Below, piece by piece: positions 1 to 6,254 of a stretch of DNA of 6,254 nucleotides; position 1 is the first letter of the stretch, and the number at the start of each line of letters is the position of its first letter. Position numbers and translations under genes: made by a program. Source of the stretch: Pseudopedobacter sp036379295 (lineage in GTDB: Bacteria; Bacteroidota; Bacteroidia; Sphingobacteriales; Sphingobacteriaceae); the NCBI GenBank assembly GCA_036379295.1, contig DASVGY010000185.1:1-6254 (forward strand), written 5' to 3'. A model generated the notes under the pieces. It was not told the origin of the DNA. It ran no database searches and was given only the letters and a program-made list of their open reading frames with translations.

Positions 1-1523
1 TTAGTTCCAGATCCTCTGGCGCCGCCAAAAGGCTGCTGACCAACAACCGCTCCGGTACATTTATCATTAATGTAAAAATTGCCAGCAGCGTTTTTCAATG
101 CAACAGACGCTTGCTCAATTGCGTACCTATCTTGTGCAAAAATAGAACCCGTTAGTGCATAATTGGAAGTCTCGTTAACTAGCGTTAATGTTTTTTCAAA
201 GTCGTCATCTTCATACACGTAAACAGTTAAAACAGGTCCAAAAAGTTCTTCGCACATGGTTATGTATTTTGGGTTTTTAGTTACAATTATAGTTGCTTGC
301 ACAAAATAACCGACAGTTTTGTCGTATTCGCCGCCGCAAATAATTTCTGCATTATTATCTCTCTTGGCTTGTTCTATATACTGTGCTAGTTTATCAAATG
401 ATTTTTCGTCGATAACCGCGTTAATATAATTTGTAAAATCTTCTACACCGCCCATTTTAAATGAAGCAATATCAGCAAGCATTTTCTCTTGCATTTTTGG
501 CCATAAAGATTTTGGGATGTATGTGCGTGAAGCGGCAGAACATTTTTGTCCCTGATATTCAAATGCGCCTCTTACAATGCCTGTTGCGGCAGCTTCCCAA
601 TCCGCAGACGGATGAACCAGAATAAAATCTTTACCACCGGTTTCGCCAACAATGCGTGGATAGCTTTTATATTTATGGATATTGTTTCCAATGGTTTTCC
701 AAATCTCCTGGAAAACTGTTGTTGAACCTGTAAAGTGGATTCCAGCAAACTCGGGGTGGTTAAAAATAACTTCGCCAACTTCTGGCCCGTCGGCATAAAT
801 TATGTTAATTACACCATCCGGAACGCCAGCTTCTTTAAACACCTTCATCAATATATTTGCAGAGTAAACTTGTGTATCGGCAGGTTTCCAAACTACTACA
901 TTGCCCATCATAGCGCAGGCGCTGGGTAAATTTCCGGCAATAGCGGTAAAATTAAACGGTGTTAATGCAAATATAAACCCTTCAAGCGGGCGTTGTTCTA
1001 ACCTATTCCACACACCTTCTGGCGAAATTGGCGGTTGTTGCGCATAAATTTCGGCCATGTAGCTTACGTTAAACCGTAAAAAATCAATGATTTCGCAAGC
1101 CGAATCTATCTCTGCCTGAAACGCGTTTTTCGATTGCCCCAACATGGTAGCTGCGTTAATTTCAAAACGGTATTTGGTGGCTATTAAATCCGCAGATTTC
1201 AAAAATATAGCTGCCCGATGTTCCCAAGCTAAATTCTCCCAATCGGTCTTAGCATTTAAAGCAGCGTTAATTGCAGCTATTACATGCGTTTTATCGCCAT
1301 AGCTAAACTCGCCCAAAATATGATGATGTTGATGAGGTGGAGAAATCGATTTTTTGTTTGCTGTTTTAACCTCTTTGGCTCCAATGTACATTGGAATATC
1401 TGCCTGTTTGTTGCGAGCATCTGCCAAAGCCTGTTTAAGCAATATTCTTTCTTTTGTACCCGGCGCATAGCTTAAAATGGGTTCGTTTTTGGGAATTGGT
1501 AGTTTGAAAAATCCTTTTAGCAT
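1..1523 (-). CDS. pruA: L-glutamate gamma-semialdehyde (1-pyrroline-5-carboxylate) dehydrogenase, C-terminus cut by window edge
   Basis: This enzyme carries out the second step of proline degradation, the NAD-dependent oxidation of glutamate-gamma-semialdehyde (from P5C) to glutamate in the cytoplasm. I translated 507 codons by hand from ATG 1521-1523 to the left edge with no stop. The aldehyde dehydrogenase hallmarks are in order: PFNFTAIAGN with the active-site Asn191, FTGST at 264-268 (cofactor loop), the general base Glu294 in GETGGKDF, the nucleophile Cys328 in GQKCSAASR, and a C-terminal GQQPFGGARGSGT that is the P5C dehydrogenase version of this region. The N-terminus (MLKGFF, then SPPHQHHH near 61-68) fits the stand-alone P5CDH type rather than the fused PutA type. 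The family is about 540 residues long, so roughly 35 residues are missing outside the window. An upstream ATG 19 nt away is out of frame, which supports the chosen start. GAGAAAGG lies only 2 nt before ATG, too close for a normal Shine-Dalgarno. The gene is divergent from the nuclease gene. Confidence 0.96.
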   Translation of the reverse strand, partial: MLKGFFKLPIPKNEPILSYAPGTKERILLKQALADARNKQADIPMYIGAKEVKTANKKSISPPHQHHHILGEFSYGDKTHVIAAINAALNAKTDWENLAWEHRAAIFLKSADLIATKYRFEINAATMLGQSKNAFQAEIDSACEIIDFLRFNVSYMAEIYAQQPPISPEGVWNRLEQRPLEGFIFALTPFNFTAIAGNLPSACAMMGNVVVWKPADTQVYSANILMKVFKEAGVPDGVINIIYADGPEVGEVIFNHPEFAGIHFTGSTTVFQEIWKTIGNNIHKYKSYPRIVGETGGKDFILVHPSADWEAAATGIVRGAFEYQGQKCSAASRTYIPKSLWPKMQEKMLADIASFKMGGVEDFTNYINAVIDEKSFDKLAQYIEQAKRDNNAEIICGGEYDKTVGYFVQATIIVTKNPKYITMCEELFGPVLTVYVYEDDDFEKTLTLVNETSNYALTGSIFAQDRYAIEQASVALKNAAGNFYINDKCTGAVVGQQPFGGARGSGT

Positions 1524-1604
1524 AACCTTTCTCGTTTAACATAAAGGTATGATTTTGAAAATAAATTAGTCGGAATCAACTGTCAGAATAATGATACAAG
1601 CGGT

Positions 1605-1640
1605 TTGAGGAATTTTTTCAAAACTATTCGTTTATCTTTG
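1605..1640 (+). promoter_or_regulatory. Putative Bacteroidota sigma-A promoter for the S1/P1 nuclease gene
   Basis: TATCTTTG at 1633-1640 matches the Bacteroidota -7 consensus TAnnTTTG exactly and lies 18 nt before the ATG at 1659. A possible -33 TTG is at 1605-1607, but the gap of 25 nt is longer than the usual 19-21, so only the -7 element is well supported. The predicted leader is very short and A/T-rich (a run of T then A just before ATG) with no Shine-Dalgarno, as is common in this phylum. The rest of the 1524-1658 spacer should also hold the oppositely directed pruA promoter, for which I see no convincing match. Confidence 0.5.
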
Positions 1641-1658
1641 ACTTCATATTTTTAAAAA

Positions 1659-2441
1659 ATGAAAACCAAGTTTATTTTCCCGATTGCTGTCTTTTTAGGT
1701 TCTTTTTTGTTGATTTCTTGGGGCGTAACCGGGCATCGGTCTATTGCTAAGATAGCCGAGAATCATTTAAGTGCGAAAGCAGCCGTGGCGGTTAAAGGAA
1801 TTTTGGGTGATGAGGATATGGCGATGGTGAGTACCTTCGGTGATGAAATTAGATCGAACCCGAAATACCGTAATCAGGGAAGCTGGCACTACATTAATCC
1901 GCCACAAAATTATGATTATCAGCAATTTGTACGCTATTTAAAAAGCGATACAACTGCAAACGTTTATAATGCGCTGCTAAAAATGGTGGGCGAATTAAAA
2001 GATAGCAAAACCAGTAAAGAAGAGAGACTTTTCGCTTTAAAAATGGTAATCCATTTGGTTGGCGATTTACACCAGCCGATGCATGTAAGTAGGGCAGAAG
2101 ACCAAGGAGGAAATAAAATTCAGTTAAGGTTTAACTATAAAGGCAGCAACCTACATTCAATTTGGGATAGCGGTTTAATTGATTACAGTGGGTTAACTTT
2201 TACAGAAATGGCCACAGCACTTGATGATGTAAGCCCGGTTAAAATTAAGCAATGGCAAAACGACCCGCTAACTAAATGGTTGTTTGAATCATACCAAATT
2301 AGCGCAGTCTTGTATAAAGACGTGGAAGGAAAAACCAGTTTAGACTATACTTACTACCCTGAACATTCTAAAATTTACAAAGAACGGATTCAAAAAGCAG
2401 GGATTAGATTGGCCGGGCTGTTGAACGATATCTATAAATAG
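1659..2441 (+). CDS. S1/P1-type zinc-dependent nuclease, exported
   Basis: This is a secreted or periplasmic phosphodiesterase of the S1/P1 family, which cleaves single-stranded DNA and RNA and removes 3'-phosphates using three zinc ions. All nine expected metal ligands are visible with P1-nuclease-like spacing: Trp21, His26, Asp62, His77, His132, Asp136, His142, His166 and Asp170. The motifs are WGVTGH, GSWHYIN, HLVGDLHQPMH and NLHSIWD. In this family the mature N-terminal Trp binds zinc through its amino group, so signal peptide cleavage should fall between Ser20 and Trp21; residues 1-20 form a Lys-start, hydrophobic signal sequence. The 260-residue length is normal for bacterial members. 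The protein has no cysteine, so it lacks the disulfides of the fungal enzymes. It is probably a scavenging nuclease for phosphate or nucleosides; its actual substrate preference cannot be read from sequence. It is monocistronic and convergent with the ATPase gene. Confidence 0.95.
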   Translation: MKTKFIFPIAVFLGSFLLISWGVTGHRSIAKIAENHLSAKAAVAVKGILGDEDMAMVSTFGDEIRSNPKYRNQGSWHYINPPQNYDYQQFVRYLKSDTTANVYNALLKMVGELKDSKTSKEERLFALKMVIHLVGDLHQPMHVSRAEDQGGNKIQLRFNYKGSNLHSIWDSGLIDYSGLTFTEMATALDDVSPVKIKQWQNDPLTKWLFESYQISAVLYKDVEGKTSLDYTYYPEHSKIYKERIQKAGIRLAGLLNDIYK

Positions 2442-2449
2442 CTTTAACT

Positions 2450-2484
2450 GCTAAAAAGTTGGCTTTTTATTGCTGTTTTTTAGC
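2450..2484. terminator. Hairpin terminator between convergent genes, possibly bidirectional
   Basis: AAAAAG at 2453-2458 pairs with CTTTTT at 2463-2468 around a TTGG loop, 11 nt after the nuclease stop codon, and is followed by another T-rich run at 2476-2481. A competing longer fold pairs GCTAAAAA (2450-2457) with TTTTTAGC (2477-2484). The stems are mostly A-T, so they are weak. Because the arms are A/T tracts, the structure could serve both the plus-strand nuclease gene and the minus-strand ATPase gene. The rest of the 2442-2535 gap shows only short GTTTAAC/GTTAAAC repeats. Confidence 0.55.
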
Positions 2485-2535
2485 TTAAGTTTAACCGAAA
2501 TTTTTGACTAAACATTTAATTGCGTTAAACAAAAG

Positions 2536-4488
2536 TTAAACCTTTTTTCCTTGTATTCTTACTGCATTTAAAATAGCCAGTAGCGCCACGCCAACATCCG
2601 CAATAACGGCTTCCCAAAGGGTAGCAACACCGCCCGCACCTAAAATCAGCACTAAAATTTTAACGCCACCCGCTAAAGCTATATTTTGCCACACGATGCT
2701 TTTGGTGATTTTTCCGATTTTTATGGCCGTGATGATTTTGTGTGGGTTATCATTCTGGATAACCACATCTGCGGTTTCAATTGCAGCATCACTTCCTAAT
2801 CCGCCCATAGCTAAACCTACGTTTGCTAAAGTAATTACTGGTGCATCATTTAAGCCATCGCCCATAAAGGCAACTTTTTTACCTGCTTTTTGAAGCTCGT
2901 CCACCTTGGTTATTTTATCCTGAGGCAGTAAATCGCCAAAAGCTTTATCAATCCTTAATTGCTTAGCAACGTTATCGGCCACGCTTTGTTTATCGCCGCT
3001 CAGCATTAAAGTTTGTATTCCCAGTGCGTGTAAATCTTTTATCGTATTTAGAGCTTCTTCCTTAATTTTATCGGCAATGGTAATGTAACCAACGTATTTT
3101 TGATTGATAGCAACTACAACAATGGTATCTACCAACGTAGAAATACTATCGTCAAAAGGGATATTAAACTTCTTCAACAATTTGGCATTTCCAACCAAAA
3201 CTTCCTCGTTATTTACCGAAGCTTTTAAACCGTAGCCCGCAATTTCTTCTGTATTGCTTACGCTGAGTTCTTCAAAATCTTTTCCACTTTTGTTTAAGAT
3301 TGCTTTTGCGATAGGGTGGGAAGAATGATTTTCAAGAGCGGCGGCGTAATTTAAAAGTTGCTTTTCAGTTATGCCCACAGCCTTAATTTCTTGCACTTCA
3401 AAAACACCTTGCGTAAGTGTACCGGTTTTGTCCATCACTACCACATCCACTTCGGTAATGGCATCCATAAAATTGGCGCCTTTAAATAAAATTCCGTTTT
3501 TGGAGGCTAATCCAATTCCACCGAAATAGCCTAAAGGAATAGAAACTACTAAGGCACAGGGGCAACTGATTACCAAAAAAACTAAAGATCGGTACAACCA
3601 TTCCCTAAAAACATAGTCATCAACAAAAATTATTGGTAGCAATATCACCAGCAATGCCAAACCAAAAACAATGGGCGTATAAATTTTAGCAAATTTTGAG
3701 ATGAAAAGCTGCGTTTTAGATTTCCTGGCGGTCGCATCCTGCACTAATTCTAAAATTTTGCTGAGCTTGCTGTCTTTAAATAGCGTGGTGATTTTGATAT
3801 TTATTACCGCGTTGGTATTAATCATCCCGGCCAGTACCTCTTCACCTTTATATTTGGATGTAGGTTTACTTTCGCCAGTTAATGCAGCGGTGTTAAAGCT
3901 TGCTTTTTCATCGATTAAAATCCCGTCTAAGGCTACTTTTTCTCCAGCTTTAACACTGAAAATATCGCCAATTTTCACTTCGGAGGCCGGGGTTAGTATA
4001 TTTTGACCGTCCTTTACGAAGGTAACAGTGTCCGGGCGACTGTCCAGTAAACCCTTAATACTCTTCTTTGCATTGTTTACAGCAACATCCTGAAACCACT
4101 CGCCTAAAGAATAAAATACCATTACGGCCACGCCTTCGCTAAACGCCCCGATGCTGAACGCTCCAATGGTGGCAACGCTCATCAGCACAAACTCGTTAAA
4201 AAAATCAAACCGAACAGCTTTTCTAAAAGCCAGTTTTAACACATCAAAACCCGCCAATAGGTAAGCTACAAGATAAATCGCAAGCGAAATATAAAAGGCA
4301 GGAACCCAATGAAAACCAAATTCCAGAGTTAACATGCTAAGTAAAATGACTAAGGAAGTGATTAACTGCCAGTGGCTTACTGCATGGTTTGGATGATGGT
4401 GTTGGATATGATTTGTAGCATTTGTTGGTTTGTTGTGGTCATCATTACCGCAACAACTTCGGTGCTGAGGGTTGTTTAAGTCTTGCAT
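2536..4488 (-). CDS. zntA: P1B-2 type heavy-metal efflux ATPase (Zn2+/Cd2+/Pb2+), ZntA/CadA-like
   Basis: This inner-membrane pump uses ATP to export divalent soft metals, most likely Zn2+, Cd2+ or Pb2+. The 650-residue protein has the full P-type ATPase core: actuator TGES at 204-207, phosphorylated Asp353 in DKTGT, SSHP with His391-Pro392 in the nucleotide-binding domain, and the hinge GDGLNDAP at 543-550. Metal selectivity residues point to subgroup P1B-2: Cys309-Pro310-Cys311 in TM6, Glu130 at the end of TM4, Lys610 in TM7, and Asp631 in TM8 (ADVG), with the Lys-Asp spacing of 21 found in E. coli ZntA. Copper pumps would instead show the TM7/TM8 Asn-Tyr and Met-Ser motifs. About eight membrane segments are visible. 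There is no N-terminal GMxCxxC HMA domain; residues 1-39 instead form a short tail with Cys12-Cys13 and eight histidines. The start is the ATG at 4486-4488; no Shine-Dalgarno is visible. The gene symbol is by subgroup, not by alignment, and the real substrate is unproven. No metal-responsive regulator gene is in the window. Confidence 0.93.
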   Translation of the reverse strand: MQDLNNPQHRSCCGNDDHNKPTNATNHIQHHHPNHAVSHWQLITSLVILLSMLTLEFGFHWVPAFYISLAIYLVAYLLAGFDVLKLAFRKAVRFDFFNEFVLMSVATIGAFSIGAFSEGVAVMVFYSLGEWFQDVAVNNAKKSIKGLLDSRPDTVTFVKDGQNILTPASEVKIGDIFSVKAGEKVALDGILIDEKASFNTAALTGESKPTSKYKGEEVLAGMINTNAVINIKITTLFKDSKLSKILELVQDATARKSKTQLFISKFAKIYTPIVFGLALLVILLPIIFVDDYVFREWLYRSLVFLVISCPCALVVSIPLGYFGGIGLASKNGILFKGANFMDAITEVDVVVMDKTGTLTQGVFEVQEIKAVGITEKQLLNYAAALENHSSHPIAKAILNKSGKDFEELSVSNTEEIAGYGLKASVNNEEVLVGNAKLLKKFNIPFDDSISTLVDTIVVVAINQKYVGYITIADKIKEEALNTIKDLHALGIQTLMLSGDKQSVADNVAKQLRIDKAFGDLLPQDKITKVDELQKAGKKVAFMGDGLNDAPVITLANVGLAMGGLGSDAAIETADVVIQNDNPHKIITAIKIGKITKSIVWQNIALAGGVKILVLILGAGGVATLWEAVIADVGVALLAILNAVRIQGKKV

Positions 4489-4552
4489 TAGCTAAGTGCT
4501 ACAAAAATCGTTCTTGTTTATAAAATTTTGCTTAGGTAAAAAATCCATCAAC

Positions 4553-4582
4553 AAAAAAGGCTACCTTTTTTTAATAGCCTTT
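4553..4582 (-). terminator. Intrinsic terminator of the SIMPL gene
   Basis: Read on the minus strand, an 8-bp perfect stem AAAGGCTA/TAGCCTTT (arms at 4575-4582 and 4556-4563) with an 11-nt loop is followed directly by a T run (the A run at 4553-4558). It lies 24 nt after the stop codon of the SIMPL gene and about 65 nt before the ATPase start. This is a classic rho-independent layout, and it implies that the ATPase gene has its own promoter within about 4489-4552 rather than being read through from the SIMPL gene. Confidence 0.85.
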
Positions 4583-4605
4583 GTGTTTTAATGTAGTTTT
4601 TTAAA

Positions 4606-5295
4606 TTATTTTATCTCAAAAACGGCTCTAATGTTTACGCTCAGTTTAATTTTCTTAAAATCAATTTGCGGAGCACTATCGGCGGCGAAAGATTCATTTT
4701 TCATCATCGCCATGCGGTAAACCGGCTGCGGATAGTTGTTATTTTCCGATTCGCTAATTTCTAAAACCTGATATAATTTATCGCCAATAGACTCTACCAA
4801 ATAAGTGGCCTTGGCCTTGGCATCTTTTAGCGCTTTAATTTTTAATTCTTTTTTTAACTCGTTTTCTTTTGAATAGGCATAACGCTCAATATTGGTATAG
4901 GCTACGCCTTTGGCATCTATTGCGGCAATCACAGCGTTCAGCTTATTTAAATCTGATACCTTAATGCTATACTGTTTAGATGCTAAAAAAGTAGGGTCTT
5001 TTTTCTTATCCCAATAGTTATTGTAAGCGCTAATGTTATTTATCATAAAGTCTTCTTGTGGAATACCCGCCTTCGTTATTGCTTTCTGCAATTGCGCTTC
5101 TAACTCCTCAATACTCACTTTTCTTTTAGCATCTTTCATATATTCTTTCAGGGAAATACCGATGTAAATTTCATCTGGTGTAACTTCCTGCTCTGCTGTT
5201 CCGTTTACTTCAATTTTTTTACGGAGATCAACATTTTGTGCAAATAGACTAGAGGTTGTGAATGCTATTAGCGCAATAAAAAGTAACTTTTTCAT
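4606..5295 (-). CDS. SIMPL domain (DUF541, YggE/BP26-like) exported protein
   Basis: This is a 229-residue cell-envelope protein of the SIMPL/DUF541 family. Relatives include E. coli YggE, linked to oxidative stress tolerance, and Brucella BP26, which forms ring- or channel-like oligomers; the molecular role is not settled. Residues 1-19 are a signal peptide (MKKLL, hydrophobic core, then SSLFA) with probable cleavage before Gln20. The mature part has the family pattern: an opening strand IEVNGTAEQEVTPDEIYIGI (28-47), a helix around 61-76, a strand around 107-113, and the characteristic alanine-rich helix near 155-171 with ALKDAKAKA ending in SIG. It closes with a strand around 216-228. The insert around 184-210 is Asn-, Met- and Ser-rich and likely a flexible loop. 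The gene is divergent from the thioredoxin-like gene and is followed by a strong terminator. The family call is confident, the function is not. Confidence 0.9.
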   Translation of the reverse strand: MKKLLFIALIAFTTSSLFAQNVDLRKKIEVNGTAEQEVTPDEIYIGISLKEYMKDAKRKVSIEELEAQLQKAITKAGIPQEDFMINNISAYNNYWDKKKDPTFLASKQYSIKVSDLNKLNAVIAAIDAKGVAYTNIERYAYSKENELKKELKIKALKDAKAKATYLVESIGDKLYQVLEISESENNNYPQPVYRMAMMKNESFAADSAPQIDFKKIKLSVNIRAVFEIK

Positions 5296-5381
5296 AATTT
5301 ATTATTTTTTGTTTTAGTATAGATGTAATTTTAATGCCAATTCCATAAAAGGGAATAAATTTTTGTTTTTATTTTTTTACG

Positions 5382-5864
5382 ATGAGATTTTTAAAAGCCT
5401 TTGTGTTAATTTTTATGATGTTTGGGTGCATTTATGCACAAGAGCCAGCTCAGCAAATCCCGGATTTTAAATTTATAACTACCACCGGACAAAATTTTAC
5501 AAAAGCCAACCTCAATAAAAATCATAAAACTTTAATAGTTTTTTTTGATGCAAGTTGCTCGCACTGCCAAAAAGCAGGTGCTTATTTTAATTCGCATTTA
5601 AAAGACTTAAATCCGTTCAACGTTTTGTTTATTACGATGGATGAGGAAAAAGCGATACAATTATTTATGAAAGATTATGCGCCCCTGATTCCGGAAGATA
5701 AAAACGTGAAAATATTAAGAGACACCGCCCGGTATTTTGTGCCCAACTTTTTGCCGAGGCGTTACCCCGCCATGTATGTTTATGATAAAAGTCAAAAATT
5801 ATTGCTATACGTGGATGATGACAGAAAATTTGATGAGGTTTTAGATAAGCTTAGGGCAAAATAA
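5382..5864 (+). CDS. Exported thioredoxin-fold protein (TlpA/redoxin-like) with CSHC active site
   Basis: This 160-residue protein is probably a periplasmic thiol-disulfide oxidoreductase. Residues 1-19 form a signal peptide (MRFLK then a hydrophobic core) with a likely Ala19|Gln20 cut. Cys16 lies inside this segment after MFG, a poor lipobox, so a lipoprotein is possible but less likely. The mature part opens with the redoxin-style IPDFKFITTTGQNF (26-39), then a strand TLIVFF (50-55), the redox pair Cys59-Ser-His-Cys62, and the cis-proline candidate Pro129 in YPAMYVYD. Two features differ from classical thioredoxin: the residue before the first Cys is Ser rather than Trp, and the His in the CxxC recalls DsbA/TlpA-type centres. 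Whether it reduces, oxidises or only senses thiols cannot be told. No partner such as a DsbD-like protein is nearby. The gene overlaps or abuts a weak hairpin at its stop. Confidence 0.87.
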   Translation: MRFLKAFVLIFMMFGCIYAQEPAQQIPDFKFITTTGQNFTKANLNKNHKTLIVFFDASCSHCQKAGAYFNSHLKDLNPFNVLFITMDEEKAIQLFMKDYAPLIPEDKNVKILRDTARYFVPNFLPRRYPAMYVYDKSQKLLLYVDDDRKFDEVLDKLRAK

Positions 5865-5881
5865 CGCAAAAAATTGGCGTT
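5863..5881. terminator. Weak hairpin between convergent genes
   Basis: AACGC at 5863-5867 pairs with GCGTT at 5877-5881. The stem can be extended by two A-T pairs if one G is bulged. It begins within the TAA stop of the thioredoxin-like gene and is followed on the plus strand by GTATTTTG, a poor T run; on the minus strand it is followed by ATTTTG. It sits in a convergent gap of only 34 bp, so it could act in either direction. The short stem makes this tentative. Confidence 0.4.
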
Positions 5882-5898
5882 GTATTTTGTGAAACTCG

Positions 5899-6254
5899 TT
5901 ACTGCTCTACGTATGCCTGAAACTCGTCAAAACTTGTAGGTAACCTATCATTAAAACCTTTAACAATGGTGCTTTTTAAAAGCTTGCCAATGCCCTTCGG
6001 TTCAAAAGAAACGGTTTGGGTAAACTCCGTTTGTCCGTTTTTATCAACAATTTTATAGGTGTGGTAAAATTCGCCAAGATTGATGAGGTTAAACATTTTC
6101 ATTTTAGAATAGTGCGTAAACTCGCGGTTTGGCTGCACATTTTGAAATTCCACAATTGCTTTTCCCGAGCCTTTAAAATTTCCGGTCATTATGGTTCCGT
6201 TGGTAATTTCGCCCGCTGGTTCCGTTTTAGCATCTAAATACAATGTATTCCATT
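5899..6254 (-). CDS. SRPBCC (START/Bet v1-like) domain protein, N-terminus cut by window edge
   Basis: The open frame runs to the right edge without a start or stop, so the gene begins outside the window. A TTG at 6241-6243 could be mistaken for a start, but the frame continues upstream as WNT before the Leu, and WNTLY resembles the segment that follows the first helix in this fold. About 118 residues are visible, and perhaps 30 are missing from the usual length of about 150. The visible part alternates strands (TIMTGNFKG, KAIVEFQNVQP, EFTHYSKM, GEFYHTYKIVDK, TEFTQTVSFEP) and ends in a long helix beginning near GIGKLLKSTIVKGFN, as in polyketide cyclase/dehydrase-like SRPBCC proteins. These bind hydrophobic ligands in a cavity; the ligand here is unknown. 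It is cytoplasmic as far as can be seen and convergent with the thioredoxin-like gene. Confidence 0.75.
   Translation of the reverse strand, partial: WNTLYLDAKTEPAGEITNGTIMTGNFKGSGKAIVEFQNVQPNREFTHYSKMKMFNLINLGEFYHTYKIVDKNGQTEFTQTVSFEPKGIGKLLKSTIVKGFNDRLPTSFDEFQAYVEQ

Noticed and set aside
572..1475. Several open frames of 60-75 codons on both strands
   Set aside because: They lie inside pruA in other frames, have no family-like features, and the pruA frame carries a continuous, motif-complete dehydrogenase.
1542..1549. TACCTTTA on the minus strand as a pruA -7 element
   Set aside because: The last base differs from TAnnTTTG and the nearest upstream TTG is 27 nt away, so it does not make a convincing promoter.
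2487..2542. AAGTTTAACC and AAGTTAAACC repeats in the convergent gap
   Set aside because: They are short, AT-rich, differ in the centre, and one overlaps the ATPase stop codon; chance is the simplest explanation.
2696..4006. Plus-strand open frames of 65 and 101 codons
   Set aside because: They are antisense to the ATPase gene, whose reading is certain from its motifs; their hydrophobicity reflects the complement of membrane-segment codons.
4502..4509. GATTTTTG on the minus strand as a -7 element for the ATPase gene
   Set aside because: The first base does not match TAnnTTTG and there is no TTG at the right distance; a promoter must be nearby but this one is not supported.
6016..6243. Plus-strand 73-codon frame, and a TTG start at 6243 for the minus-strand gene
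   Set aside because: The plus-strand frame is antisense to the SRPBCC gene. The TTG start would cut the domain, and the frame stays open to the window edge.
1..6254. Search for a new multi-gene system, defence island, mobile element or CRISPR array
   Set aside because: The genes belong to known families, alternate in strand, are split by terminators, and show no repeats, integrase, transposase or target duplications.

Overview
The window looks like ordinary chromosomal sequence from a member of the Bacteroidota, most likely a Sphingobacteriaceae (Pedobacter-like) organism. This is inferred from the AT-rich base composition, the A-rich leaders with no clear Shine-Dalgarno, a TAnnTTTG-type -7 promoter element before the nuclease gene, two signal peptides ending in Ala|Gln, and the general look of the proteins. 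No database comparison was possible, so the genus is a guess.

Layout from left to right. Positions 1-1523 (minus strand) hold the 5' 507 codons of pruA, the L-glutamate-gamma-semialdehyde (P5C) dehydrogenase of proline catabolism; its C-terminus lies beyond the left edge. A 135-bp divergent spacer separates it from a plus-strand S1/P1-type zinc nuclease (1659-2441) with a complete set of trinuclear zinc ligands. This gene converges on a minus-strand P1B-2 type zinc/cadmium/lead efflux ATPase (2536-4488), with a hairpin terminator in the 94-bp gap. Upstream of the ATPase, on the same strand, is a secreted SIMPL/DUF541 protein (4606-5295). A strong intrinsic terminator lies between these two genes, so the ATPase is probably its own transcription unit. 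An 86-bp divergent spacer follows, then a plus-strand exported thioredoxin-fold protein with a CSHC active site (5382-5864). The right edge (5899-6254, minus) holds the 3' part of an SRPBCC/START-like ligand-binding domain protein.

The genes alternate in strand and each seems to be its own transcription unit. They do not form an evident pathway. Three of the six encode proteins exported across the inner membrane (nuclease, SIMPL protein, thioredoxin-like protein) and one encodes an inner-membrane metal pump. I found no mobile element, CRISPR array, tRNA, rRNA or toxin-antitoxin pair, and no convincing undescribed system. No gene-free stretch exceeds 300 bp.
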